Of a DNA stretch of 64,000 nt, positions 18,813-30,127 are shown piece by piece. Position 1 is the stretch's first letter. Each line of letters begins with the position of its first letter. The notes under the pieces were generated by a model. That model searched no databases. It was not told the DNA's origin and saw only the letters and a program-made list of their open reading frames with translations. Source of the stretch: Gonapodya prolifera JEL478 (Eukaryota > Monoblepharomycota > Monoblepharidomycetes > Monoblepharidales > Gonapodyaceae); the NCBI GenBank assembly GCA_001574975.1, contig KQ965731.1, forward strand, positions 558,001 to 622,000, read 5' to 3'. Position numbers and translations under genes: made by a program.

Positions 18813-21800
18813 TTAAGTTCGCGTCCTCCTCTCGATGCAAATCCTTATTTTGTCAACAAGTTGCTCAAGTTTGAGCGGTTTCGTGATGTAGCCGTCCATG
18901 CCTGCAGCAAGACATTCGTCTCGGTCTGAGACAGATGCATTTGCAGTCACCCCTACAATGACTGGTTGGCACGCAGTCAGTAGAGGGTTCGCGCGAATTA
19001 ATCGTGTCGCTGACAAGCCATCCGTTTCTGGCATCTGCGAATCATTTTCTTGGTTATTAGGAAATCCAATTTTGGTCGTTCACCAGGGGCTCACTTGGAG
19101 ATCCATGAGAATGAGGTCGTAGGGATTCGACTCAAGTGCACACTGCTTCGCCTTTTGGACCGCCTCAGTCCCGTTTACAGCCAGGTCCGCCATGAAGCTC
19201 AGGCGGTCAAGCAGACGAACTACGAAACAATGACTGACTCCATGTTCGAAATGGGATAAACTGCGCAGCGACACTTACTCATCAATTTCTGACTTTCTCG
19301 ACAGAAAATTGGGTCAACGATGTGAAGTGAACATTTGGTTGAGAATACAACAGTCTTACTTGACGGGATTGTCTTCAGCAACGAGGATCCTCAAAGAAAT
19401 CTGTTTACCAAGGCCAGCATATTCTGCAGGGATACCGGCTCCTGTCTTCCGTCGAGAACTACCCTGTCCTTCCGTCGATAAATCGGCACTAATGGTCGGA
19501 CGCCCAACTGTCACCGATGATGACGGGAGATTTTCTGGGACAGTGCTACTTGGGGGAGCAACTCCGTTTCCATCTTCGATTTGTGACGACATGACAACTG
19601 CTTTGGTTGCAGCCAGAACACCGAGCTGCACTTCAAACTGGAAAGTAGAGCCGACGTCCACCTCACTGGTGCAACTAATTGTACCGCCCATGAGCTCAAC
19701 AAGGCGATGCGATATTGCAAGCCCCAGACCTGTTCCCCCATACTTTCGGGAAGTTGACGCGTCAACTTGAGAGAAGCTCTGAAACAATCTATCCATCCTC
19801 GATGCTGGGATACCGATGCCTGTGTCCTACAGCAGAGAATATCAGTTTTTAAATAATCTTGGACTTGGACTTCTCGGGGGCTTACTTTTACCGCGAGAGT
19901 CACACGCTGACGTTTCACTCGACTCTTTGTCCAAACGTTGGTAGTAAAGCTCTGTGTGGACTCGCTATCATTGATTGCCGATCGTGAAGCCATGATGTCA
20001 TCGTCTGGGAGGTAACTGTCCAGCCACCACGAAGAATCTCGATCATGTTCGCTAATATCTTCAGTGGATGATATCATAATGTCAACGCAACCGCCTGGCG
20101 CAGTAAACTTAATGGCATTGGAGGTCAAGTTTCTGGCATTGTCGAATGAGAACGTGGCGATACCATCCGTGGTGCAAACAATAAATTGCTCACATCAGAA
20201 CTTGTCGAAGCCGTTGCTCGTCACCGAGCACAACAGTAGGAACGTCAGTTGGACTATAAGCGGACGGTAATAGAGCGTAACTGGTCGATGGGGACCCTGG
20301 AGTGACGGTTGAAGCCGAGCCACGGTTACGGTTGGATCTGGGGCAAACGCCTGATCCTTTCTGCATAACGTTTACCACCTCTTGTCCGTCCTTCAGGCGG
20401 ACCGTGTAGCTCATGGTTAAGTCGCGCTCTCGCGCGCGCACACGTAACAGCTCCATAACACCTCGAACAAGATCGACGAGATCAAATGGTCGTGGGTCGA
20501 GTTCAAGCTTTCCGGCTGGCGGATGGTTTTTTCTGTTACGCGTTGCTTCGATCAATTGAAGCTCTTGGTTCAACTCACCTTCGATTTTACTCCAGTCCAA
20601 GACATCACTGAGAATAGTATGCAAGTCATCACCGCATGTTCTGATCGTCCGAAGAAGCTCTCGCTGTTGCTCGTCTAAGCTCGTTTCGTGTAAAAGTAAT
20701 GCATAACCCAGAATCCCGGTGAGCGGTGTACGAATTTCGTGGCTGCAGAGGCAACAAGGACTTAAGTAAGGTGAACGGGAAAAATACGAGGATACGCACC
20801 TTATGTTTGCCAAGAATTCACTTTTCGCGCGATTCCCTGCTTCCGCCATTTCTTTTGCATTGTTGAGTTGTCTCTCGAGCTCCTTTTGAAGGCTCACATC
20901 CACGAGGTACACCAGCACCAGAACACCACCCGTTACTGGATCGTTCATTCGCTTTCCATCCATTCGAAACCATCGTTCGCCATTGACGGTCCGCAAACGG
21001 ACCTCATCTACAAAGACGCCGTTCTGCAAAGATGGGGAGGACAACGCCCGACGAGCTCGCTCGGCGTCTTGTTGGTCCACAAATGCAGACCTTCATTCGC
21101 ACATGCTTTCCTGATTAGATGATGGCGTAATGAGAATGATCATTTGAGGCTCACCAAAGGTCAAACTTGGTACCAAACAGAGCCATGGTTAGGGAGTGTT
21201 CAACGAGCACGCGGTACTCTGGGCTCAACACCAAGACGCAATACGGGGCGTGTCGGAATGACTCTACCGAGCGCTGGAAGGGGGATATGAGCAAGAGATC
21301 CATCATGCATGTTAGCAAGAGAGGCCTACAAGAACGTTCGGCGCCACAGTCGCATGAAAGGTGCTGTACGATGTGTTAATCGGTCGCGTGATTCTGTGAC
21401 CATCTTCCAGCGTGGAGTTCTTTGAGTCTCTCGACGCGAAAGATGCCAACACTGACTTACCAATATCACTTTGGGTGGTTGGAGGTATCGACACGACCTC
21501 GGAGGATGAGTGCTTTGGAGATGCCCCTCCTGTCTCGTTATGACCGGCATCATTCTCAAACTGGGTTGTGATGGCAACCTTCCTCTTCTTTTCCATTGGA
21601 GACATCTCGTTGTCTGATGGTGGTGCTTGTCCTCTCTTATCTGTTGTGTCACTGACTTCCGATTCCGAGCCCCTTGAACGCTTGGTTCCACCATTATTGT
21701 TTGCGGCATCTGTATCAATCGCAGTTGCAGTGTCAGCTTGGATGGGAAATGGAACCGATTCCCCTGGGGTGCTTTGAGTTCCATATGCCACAGTCGAAGC

Positions 21801-22767
21801 AGCTCGCTCAATCCCTTCGATGATGAAAAACAAGGTACCCGATGTGTCAAAGACACCAGAAACGTTGCAGTCAATGGTGACAGCCTGTTGGCGTATGAGG
21901 GATTTGAACGACGGCGCGAGCTTGCGATAAAATCTGTTCACTTGCCATCCTTTTGCCCTCAATGTTTCCGGGATAGAATGTCCACTAATTGAAAGCGACA
22001 ATAAAAACAAAGTGCGCACTTAATTGGGGAACCTTCTACCAACCTGTTCATAAAGCTTTTCCCCCCGCAACAATGCGTCTTCTGCAATATCAGCAACGTC
22101 AACCATGATGCCACCGCGCAAGTGAAACAGCGATACGTGCCAATCTGAATAAGTCTCGCTTGTGTGGCGTCGGTCAAGTCGGTGCGATAGTCCGTGGCCA
22201 AAAAGTGTTGTAAGTCTCTCTTTCTCCATACCCGCACACCGGCGGCATTTGCCCACTCCCTGAATAGCGACACTCAATGAGAAGTGACAGAAACTAATTA
22301 AAAAGGTGCACAACGGACATTCCTACTTTATTGAAATCTGAAGGAGCTTTTTAAAGTCACTAAGACACTCTTGTTTCGAAAATGTGACGACTCACCCCAA
22401 ACCCAAAGGGGAGTTTCAAACTGTGCCAGGAGCGAGCGAGCGTTGTCATCGAACACAGGCCACGATGGCTTCCGAAAGTCCTTGTATTTTTCCCGCAGAT
22501 TGTGCCTCATCTCGACGTAAGTGGGCGCTGTTCGGTGTGAGGGTTGGGCAAGGCGTCGGTCATTAGAGCTGCCTGAAACTAATTCGAATAGCCAGGGATG
22601 GACGTACTTCCGTAAATCATAGCGCTAGCGCTCAAGAGCGCATGGTAGTTGGGAGGAAGTGCTCCAATCACCGATTGTGCTCCTCCCGGTTCGCCGACGG
22701 TTGATGAAGGATCTGAGGTCTGGTTTGACGATGTCCGCGAGTGTGCACCGTGAGTGCCCGCGTCCAT
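18813..22767 (-). CDS. Hybrid histidine kinase with PAS region and C-terminal receiver
   Basis: A two-component signalling protein containing kinase and receiver. In transcription order: a disordered N terminus (from about 22767), exons with PAS-like content (about 21780-22310 and 21170-21300, with [20 protein letters not shown]), a PAC-like segment (about 20880-21060, [16 protein letters not shown]), the HisKA domain with phospho-acceptor His in [14 protein letters not shown] (about 20690-20750), the HATPase domain with N box [10 protein letters not shown] (about 20110), DTGIGIP, F box and G box [11 protein letters not shown] (about 19360-19850), and a receiver (18813-about 19410) with AEDNPVNQKLM, phospho-acceptor Asp in LILMDLQMPETDG and Lys in TKPLKL. 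The receiver includes a 14-nt exon at 19279-19292. All catalytic residues appear intact. The start at 22767 and exon edges near 21960-22080 are approximate. No transmembrane segment is evident, so it is probably cytosolic. Confidence 0.85.
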
Positions 22768-23274
22768 CTCGCGAATCGGGTTTCGGTGTTTCGTTCAGGT
22801 ATGTCGTTCCTTTTGCAGAACTCTTTATGCACTTAGCCAGAAACGGCAACCTTTCTTCTTCTTCTAATTAAACACGTGAACATCTCATGTGATTCCAGAT
22901 CGCACAGACATTTCTCTGTGAAAGAACCCATCCAACCTATGGTATTTCACCACTGCCGTATGTTTATCCCTGACTGCGGCACTTCGTACGATCACCAAGC
23001 GAAGGTGTAAACCGGCAACGATAGCGATATCGCGGTCTTGGCCCTGTGCATGTATGCACTTCGCCACTCTAAATTGGTGGTTGGGGGGTGGGGTGTGCGA
23101 ATGGCAGGTGCCAAACAAGTCCATGTACCTGGGTAATGAAGAAGTTGAAGGTAGCTTGATGTTCCGTAACGGTACACACAGACTTCCAATTGAAATATTC
23201 TGACACCAGGCTTGAGGCGTCACCGTGCCGCAAAGGGTTCAAAAAGCACCCGTCCCACTTGAACGTCCATATCC
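22768..23274. other. Divergent promoter region
   Basis: 507 bp between the presumed starts of the histidine kinase and of cystathionine beta-lyase. Only short frames occur, none family-like. A short GGTTGGGGGG tract lies near 23082. If the kinase has another 5' exon it would lie here, but none could be supported. Confidence 0.5.
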
Positions 23275-25062
23275 ATGACGAGCGATGCACCGGCGCCTGT
23301 GGGCCTTGAGACCCGACCGAGCCTTCCTGGGACGCTTTTTACGGAGCAAGCGGGAGGGGAAGTGAACGCGGGGTTGGACTTGCGGGCCGTTCCTTCCTAC
23401 AAAAGTCCGCTGAAGATTGGGCGGAGCAACTCCGTGTCTGTGAGCTCTGAGGCGACCGAGGGCGATTCAGGAGCGCGGTCGGACTCAGAGGAGGGTACTG
23501 TCGAGGGAGGGGGCGCTATGGAAAAGCGGGGGCGGTTTCGGTGAGTACAGTCACGGTACAACGCTCCCTCTGGCGCACTCACGCATCTTTTACGTGATCG
23601 TATAAGTCCTGCGACGGAGTGTGTCCTTGTAGAATCTCACCCTTCCGTGCATGACCCTTATCGTGCTTCTTCAACTCCTCTGTACATCACCGCGACCTTC
23701 AAACAATCTTCAGCGACTGAAATGGGAGAGTATGATTACTCGCGATCAGGCAACCCGACAAGAACTCAGCTAGGTGAGTTGTGTTTTCTCTCTCGTTTGT
23801 TTGCGTTCCACTCACTCCTTGTGCAGAGCTCCACCTCGCAAAACTCATGTCCGCCCACCGCTCTTTCGCCCTCTCGTCGGGCATGAGCGCCCTCGATGTG
23901 ATTACACGCCTTGTCCGCGCAGGAGAAGAAGTTGTTGCGGGGGACGACATTTACGGAGGTTTGTGGTGTGACGGAACAGCTCACATTTGTTTCGCGATGG
24001 GCTCAAATCTCTTTCGTCTCTTATCTCCCACCCCACCATCTCGCCTCCCAAACGTGCATTAATTGCGCACGTACTGCTAGGCACTCAACGCCTACTCACA
24101 TTCCTCGCCACCCACTCTGCCGTTACCGTGCACCACTGCGACACAACCAAAGTCTCTTCTGTCATTCCCCACCTCTCCCCCCGCACCCGCCTTGTCCTCC
24201 TCGAAACTCCGACGAATCCGCTTCTCAAAATCGTCGATCTCCGCGCAATCGTCGCCGCGGTCCGCCAACACGCTCCCTCCGCCGTGGTGGTTGTCGACAA
24301 CACCATGATGTCGCCTTACCTGCAGCGTCCCCTGGAACTCGGCGCGGACATTGTATACCACTCAGGGACCAAGTACCTTTCGGGGCACCACGACCTTATG
24401 GCGGGTGTTGTGGGTGTTCGATCAGAAGACCTTGCGCGACAAATCGCCTTCGTCGTGAACGCCACGGGATGTGCGCTGCCTCCGTTCGACTGCTTCCTCC
24501 TCATGCGAGGTGTAAAGACACTTGCTGTCCGCATGGACCGGCAACAGCGCAACGCGGGGCGCATTGCAGCGTTCCTGGACGGTCTGCGCACAGCGGACGG
24601 ATCCCGCGTCCTCCCATCCGTCTTTTACCCCGGGCTGCCCGGCCATCCGGGAAAAGAGGTCCATGATGCGCAGTCGGAAGGTGCTGGTGCTGTTCTGAGC
24701 TTTACGACGGGAAGTGTGGAGAAGAGCACCAAGGTAGTTGAGGGGACCAGGATATTCGGGATCAGTGTCAGCTTTGGGTGTGTCAATTCGCTCATCAGGT
24801 GAGTAGTGGTAGACGTACAATGGTCGGTTGGGGGCAATAATGGTCGTTTTTGGTCGCCCACTCCGTTTCGCCAAATCTCACAACTCACCCTCCATTACCT
24901 CACAGCATGCCGTGCCACATGTCCCACGCATCCATACCCGCCCACCTCCGTGCGGCCCGTGCGCTACCTGAGGACTTGATCCGTCTGTGTGTGGGGATCG
25001 AGGACGTGCAAGATCTGATAGAGGATTTGGAGGGTGCGTTGAGGGCGGCAGGAGTGATTTGA
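23275..25062 (+). CDS. Cystathionine beta-lyase (PLP-dependent Cys/Met metabolism family)
   Basis: PLP enzyme converting cystathionine to homocysteine, pyruvate and ammonia in methionine synthesis. Exons 23275-23540, 23607-23773, 23827-23958, 24081-24798 and 24906-25062; phases close to 479 aa. Residues 1-90 are a Ser/Glu-rich extension absent from bacterial enzymes. The catalytic domain starts around VESHPSVHDPYRASSTPLY and contains YDYSRSGNPTR (phosphate and substrate contacts), SSGMSALD, GGTQRLL, the cofactor aspartate in VVVDNTMMSPY and the Schiff-base lysine in SGTKYLSGHHDLMAG. It ends with a GIEDVQDLIEDL helix. The pattern fits the fungal STR3/MetG type better than cystathionine gamma-synthase, but the two are close and substrate choice is not proven by sequence. 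Confidence 0.9.
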
Positions 25063-25379
25063 TGTTGGTGGTGGGAAATTGGAACGTGCAAAAGCGAGGG
25101 TTACCGCGAAGCTTAGTTTTTGTAAGACTCTAAATTTTCTCGCAACCAGCGGGGGCCGGGACTCTTCTCACTCCTCACCTTCCCGCACCAAATAACTGCA
25201 ACCTTCGTCTCCCCATGTGCAAATCGACTGAGTCAAAATTATTCGATTTGGCGTCGAGGAAACGAAGGTGCATAGCGTTGCCACACAAGCAGTTCATGCA
25301 CTCAAATAAGCAGCTCAGCTGCTTGAAGTAACTTATCAATTATATTTAAACCTTGTGTCCACCACACCGAACGAATCAT
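25063..25379. other. Intergenic stretch with a copied gene-start fragment
   Basis: 317 bp without a complete gene. Bases 25215-25240 match the first 26 bases of the serine hydrolase at 26028 in 24 of 26 positions, including the ATG. The similarity stops on both sides. It may be a remnant of a duplicated gene start. Confidence 0.6.
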
Positions 25380-25707
25380 ATGGCAAAGATTTCATTTTTT
25401 ACCGTCTTTCTCCTCGCGGCTTTCTTTGGTGGGTTTCTTGCGAGGTGCGGGTCAATCGGACTGGTGGTACCTTGATGCTGACTGCGCGACCGACCTCCGC
25501 CCATCTCCCTTAGCCCTCATCATCGCAGACCGCGCACAGGCGGTGTCAAGTACCAACAAAATAGGGGATTGTTATTCTGCTCGAACCTTTTGCGACACGA
25601 GTTGCGAGACGCCGGCGTGGTGGCAGTCCAAAACACTTGAAGAGTGCAAATACGACTGTGCGGTCGCGTACAGGAAGTGCATGAAGCCGGGGAGCATTTC
25701 GGCGTGA
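25380..25707 (+). CDS. Small secreted cysteine-rich protein
   Basis: Exons 25380-25428 and 25514-25707 with an 85-nt intron give an 80-aa protein. The first 22 residues are a clear signal peptide (MAKISFFTVFLLAAFFALII followed by ADRAQA). The mature part holds six cysteines spaced C-x6-C-x3-C-x13-C-x3-C-x6-C, a symmetric arrangement with two CxxxC motifs. This spacing recalls helical-hairpin (alpha-hairpinin) folds, in which the two CxxxC helices are tied by two disulfides. No family could be named. The other possible donor, at 25437, puts the downstream frame out of phase with the Cys-rich reading, so the donor at 25429 is preferred. It is likely exported to wall or environment; its role is unknown. 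Confidence 0.65.
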
Positions 25708-25966
25708 TGGTTGGACGGGTGGAAGGTGTGGCAGGTGGCAGGAATTGCACTGATGAGTATTATGAACCTGAACGTTGTGTATCACCGTATGTAATGAGTA
25801 GTTGAATTCACTGTTTAAAATACGGGGGTGCAAAACCTCTGACCGCACCTTTGGGTCACTAAGAGGAACTCCCGTGGCAACAGTTCGTCGTTCCTCGATG
25901 TTCCAGGCACCTCCAGAGAAGCTGCGGCCACAATTTGGTTCCGTCGGGGACACAGCACGCGCTTCC

Positions 25967-26011
25967 CGATTCTCCAACCATCGATTCTCCCATCACCGAT
26001 TCTCCCACGCA
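25967..26011 (+). repeat. Three tandem 15-bp units
   Basis: Three adjacent 15-bp copies beginning CGATTCTCC at 25967, 25982 and 25997, just upstream of the serine hydrolase start at 26028. The intervening region 25708-25966 shows no gene. Confidence 0.8.
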
Positions 26012-26027
26012 GCGGAATCGATTCCTC

Positions 26028-28228
26028 ATGTTCAAATCGACTGAGTCCAAATTCAATGTCGCGGGATTCGTTCGTGCGGGGTTCGAACCCGTGCGAGACG
26101 CTTTCGAGGCCATTTTCGCAGAAGGCGCGGGAGAGGCCGGTGCTGGCTTCACCGCGTATTGTGAGTGGGCTCGTCAGGTCGCCATGCGTAGGTTGTCGAG
26201 ATGCTTGACCACCCTGATAAGGTAGACAAGGGTGACAAGGTTGTTGAACTCGTCGGAGGTTACACCGATCCATCACATTCCGCGCCCTTTATCGCGGACA
26301 ACGTCCACATTGTGCACTCATGTGAGCTTGCGTCGAAATGCATTTCCGAATGTTTGCATTCTGAACTGTAACACCCCGATACACGAAAGGCGGCAAAGCC
26401 CTGATGTCCATGTCCGTGTGTCATGCCATTTCAAGGGGATTCTTGAATTGGGACACGAAGGTGGCTGACGTGTGGCCGGAATTCGGGGCAGGCGGAAAGG
26501 AAAACGTCACCGTCAAGGACCTCTTGGAGCATCAGGTGAGTCTCGTGACAAGTAAGAGCGCCCCAATCGTGGTGCTTCATAAATTCACTCTCCCCCACAT
26601 TTTCTCACGTACTAAATGCCACAGGGCGGTGTTGCGTGGCTTGATGCCCCCTTCTTGCCCAATGTCGCCGATTTGGCCGACCTCGATGCGCTGGCGAAGC
26701 GAATCGCAGGTCAACCCCACAACTATGGTTCCAAGACGACCAAGTGCTATCATGCTGTAACAAGGGGTTGGTACTTGAACGAGCGTGAGTAACGACTGTT
26801 GTGTACGGATTGGAATGGTAGGAGAGGCGGGAACAGACCATAGAGTGACCGACCTCTATTCCCCCCTCAGTCCTCCGCCGCACCATGAACACGACACAAG
26901 GCGACCTTATGCGCGACTGGTCCGACAAGCTCGGCGTGTCCGTCTTCGTAGGGCTTCCCGAATCCGCGTGGGTCTTTATCGCTCCCCTCGTTCCCCGTCC
27001 CCCGTTCTCCGCTCCGCTTGACCTCTCACTTTCGCACTTCGTTCCACCCCACGCACACGCCCACGCCCCACCTTCGACCAGCGAATCCCGCGTCGTAGAC
27101 GTGACGTGGTCCCAGCTCTCTAAGCGCATGATCGAACTTTCCAAAACGGTGCCGCACACGGCGAACTTCAAGGCGCTCATAGGCACCAAGATTGCCGACG
27201 TAGACCCGCCGGAGGAGAATGTGTTACAGAGGTGAGTGTCGAGGTGCAGGGCAGGTGGTTAGAGTGTTGGCGGAGTGTATTTTATCGGAAACCACTTTGT
27301 GGGATTTGCACTCGGGGACGAGACATCTCTGAGTATTTCATGTACACTCATTTCTGGATCGCTCCTTCTCCATCCTGCTCCCTCAACCCCCTCCCCTCCC
27401 TCCTATGGGAAACCGCACAGTAACGTGAGGTCCGTCCAGCGCGGACAAACTCCAAGCGCATTCACCCTCACAAACGCATCCGGGGTAAGCATCGAACACG
27501 TGGCCTCTGCGTTCCCCGCCTTGATCGTCCCACCGCGTCTCACGCACGCTGTTCGATCCAGCTCGCCGCCTTCGCCAACGTGATGGCCATGGGTGGATCG
27601 TGGGGCGGCGTCGACCTGCTCGATCCCAAGACATTCGCCGAGGCGCATACCTTGGAGCCGGTGAATCTGGACGTGCCCGGTGCGTTTTGTGATATGTGCC
27701 GTGTGGTGCGTGGGCTCAATCTGACTGCATTCTGGTGTGCCGATCAGATACTTTCTCGAACGCGCTTGTGCGGACGGTGTACGGCGGGTGGGCGCTGAGT
27801 ACGCCGGGGACCATAGTGCCGTATATGCGAGGTGCGCCGATTGCTGTTTTGGGGCACCTTGGGGACCCTAGGGCCATAATGTGACTCATCATTCACCTCG
27901 CGAAACGCAGCGGACTTCGCGACGATGCCGCCGACGTTCTTCGTCCCGGACGAGTACAAGGGAGAGGGGTGGGAGTGGTGCGGATGGTGCGTGGTCGAAA
28001 ATACGGGCAAAGGATAGGCTTGGTGTGACTGATTCCGCTCCCGTTCGCGTGGTTCACAGGTATGGGCTAGGAGGGTCGTGCATCCAGTGGGAGCCAAAGC
28101 GGCAGGTGGCGATCTCGTTCGCGCCGACGCTGCTTGGATTCGGGAGCGGCCGGGCGGACGAGCGCGGCGCGCGGTGTGCGTTGGCGTTTGTGAAGTGCGT
28201 GGAGGCGCTTGAGGGTAAGGGTGCGTGA
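26028..28228 (+). CDS. Beta-lactamase-fold serine hydrolase/esterase (paralogue of 62220-64000)
   Basis: Class-C beta-lactamase-like esterase family. Supported exons: 26028-26160, 26226-26321, 26390-26535, 26625-26784, 26871-27231, then exons near 27422-27501, 27563-27680 and 27749-27832, one from about 27910, and 28062-28228. The nucleophile/base motif is SCGK, formed across the 26321/26390 splice. The second motif is Y-H-A in KCYHAVTRGW at about 26740. A third glycine motif, YGLGGS, lies in the last exon. Conserved landmarks LNWDTKVADVWPEF, NVTVKDLLEHQ and GGVAWLD match the paralogue almost segment for segment. These enzymes hydrolyse esters or amides of small molecules; the substrate is unknown. 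No signal peptide is seen at the chosen start. Exon edges after 27231 are approximate. Confidence 0.8.
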
Positions 28229-28416
28229 TAAGATTGGGTGTGTGTGTATGGGAGGGGGCTGAGGGGTTTAGGTTGAAAGGCACGTCATGCGCTCTTTGTA
28301 CTGTGTCGGGTTCCCGAGTGGCATGATGTGTTGGGACGAGTGACTACATATTTACACATGTTTCCTCTGAAGGCGAGGATATGGGCATGCTTGGTCCGTC
28401 GCGGCATTACATGTCT

Positions 28417-28850
28417 TTATCGGGAGTCGCCCATTTCGAGTTCGACGACCCACTTCCGATGTGCGTCCAATCGCAGTTCATCCTTGACGAACGCGTACTC
28501 GTTGCCCAGCGAAAACTCCTCCTTGGACACTTTGAGCGTGTACGGAATGCCGTTGGAAGCCCTGTTCGACAGACACACCCTGTCCTTGTCCAATCGGGCA
28601 AGCCGGATCGCGAACTCCTGGATCGATCGCACAAGAGGGTCGCTGTTTCCTCCGCCGGCAGCGTCGTATGCGCGGCGTGAGGCGTCGGAGGAGAATTTGA
28701 ATTCGAGGGGGAGCAGCGACGTGGAGTGAGGTGTCTTGCTGACGTACTAGGAAGGGAATGGGGTGTCAAGGGTTGATTCGTGCAAGTGGAAAGGCGAAAA
28801 GACACCATGAGGATCGAGGGAATGTCCAACGTCGGATAATACGGGGCCAT
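28417..28850 (-). CDS. Small protein of unknown function
   Basis: Exons 28806-28850 and 28417-28746, with a 59-nt intron in phase, predict 124 aa. The sequence begins MAPYYPTLDIPSILM and continues YVSKTPHSTSLLPLEFKF. The body is charged and mixed, with SIQEFAIRLARLD as a likely amphipathic helix and KWVVELEMGD near the end. No signal peptide, membrane segment or known domain is recognisable. Because it is a compact, fully open, properly spliced frame with balanced composition it is likely a real gene, but the first exon is short and could be wrong. It lies convergent with the serine hydrolase, 188 bp away. Confidence 0.5.
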
Positions 28851-29036
28851 TTGGAACGTTTTCTGGGAAAGAGGCAGTTGAGACCTGTGTCCTCTGTGGC
28901 CAAAACATGCTGCGGTCGTTGGGCTACACTGACTCCTCGTCAGGAAAGTCTGGTAACCAGACGGGCGGAGGATTACTTTTCTTGTGGGAATCGAAACGTA
29001 CCTCCTTACACAGCCATATCGTTTAGAGGAATCTCT

Positions 29037-29863
29037 TTATTGTCGTTTGGACGGTACGCCAAGTTTGTAAGTTTCAGCAAGTTCGCAACATTTATTCGAT
29101 GAAAGATCAAAATCGACAAAATTTTTCAACTCTTTGTCCCAGCGCCAGAAAACTAGAGCCTCTCGTGAAGGAAGAACCAGTCGGACAGAGTCGCAGTCGC
29201 GGAGGTCTGGATCGGAAAAAGTCTCAAATGAGGCGCGCGCTGCAGAAAACAAAAGGAGAGGCAACTCACCCACTAAAAAGCGGAGGGAAAGATTGTAGGT
29301 GGGTCAAGGTGAGTGACAGAGGCTTCACACGTCACACAGATGAGATCACTCACGAGTTTATGCCAGCCAGTCCTGTAGTCGCACGGAACGTTCCAATCAT
29401 AGAATCTGTCATCAGTGCGTACTGTGGCAATCTTGTTCCATGATCGGCTCTATTCCATTAAGGCTTGTCATATCGTGACAAAACATGCGATTCGTATAAA
29501 TGACATACTTGGTCGCTGTAATCCCAAAGGTCGCAGTCGCGTGATTGGCCGTTATACTGCCACGAGATCCGAAGGTGGCAGCATGCGTAGTACTGTGCTG
29601 CAGAAGGATGAAGGGGGAAACGTCATTTTCCGAATCCACTCAACCACCAGACACCACCTACCTCCGTTCATCGGGGACGTGTACGTCCATGTGCTCATAC
29701 CCGGTGGCGGTGGCTGGCGCTTTGCGAAGGACCTCTCGGGGAAAGTCGTTGGGTTCTCCAGGGGCGGGCCATCTTCGAACGAGCGCTGGTTTTCGGTGGC
29801 TTGGGCGTGGATAAGAAGCGGCACAAGAGCCAGAAAGAGAAAAGCGATGCAGCGGCGCATTGG
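29037..29863 (-). CDS. Secreted protein of unknown function
   Basis: The N terminus MRRCIAFLFLALVPLLIHAQ is a strong signal peptide with a likely cleavage after HAQA. The first exon runs 29863 to about 29671. The next supported exon (about 29510-29590) encodes a Cys-rich segment with YYACCHLRISW and SRDCDLWDYSDQ, and another (about 29350-29430) encodes RFYDWNVPCDYRTGWHKL. The last segment ends at 29037 and contains RDCDSVRLVLPSREALVFWRW. The junction before the last exon does not close cleanly in phase in my reading, so either an exon edge is misplaced or the gene is damaged. The aromatic- and Cys-rich extracellular content suggests a small secreted binding or effector-like protein; no family is recognised. 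Confidence 0.5.
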
Positions 29864-30127
29864 TGGGAGCGTTTCTGGTTTGACGGGAGAGAGTGTGTTG
29901 GTTTTTATGATGCTGAGTGTCGCCGCACTTGGTTGGTGCACTGTGAAAAGTGTCATCTCGCACCGCCTCCCTCATCTTGCACCGCCTCTCTAAGAACGAA
30001 GGAAGTAAAGAAGAGCCGTTGTAACTTTTCCCTAATGCATTTAAAATTTCTAGAGTATGTGCAGTGCAAGATGACCAAGCAACCTGTCAAGCTACTATTG
30101 TACACTCTGATCCAAACGATCACGCCA

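Noticed and set aside
25967-26011. CRISPR-like short repeats
   Set aside because: Three directly adjacent 15-bp units with no spacers; a plain microsatellite-like repeat in a eukaryotic genome.
26060-26110. tRNA-like GGGTTCGAACCC resembling a T-arm
   Set aside because: No acceptor stem or anticodon arm fits around it, and it lies inside the family-like reading FVRAGFEPVRD of the serine hydrolase.
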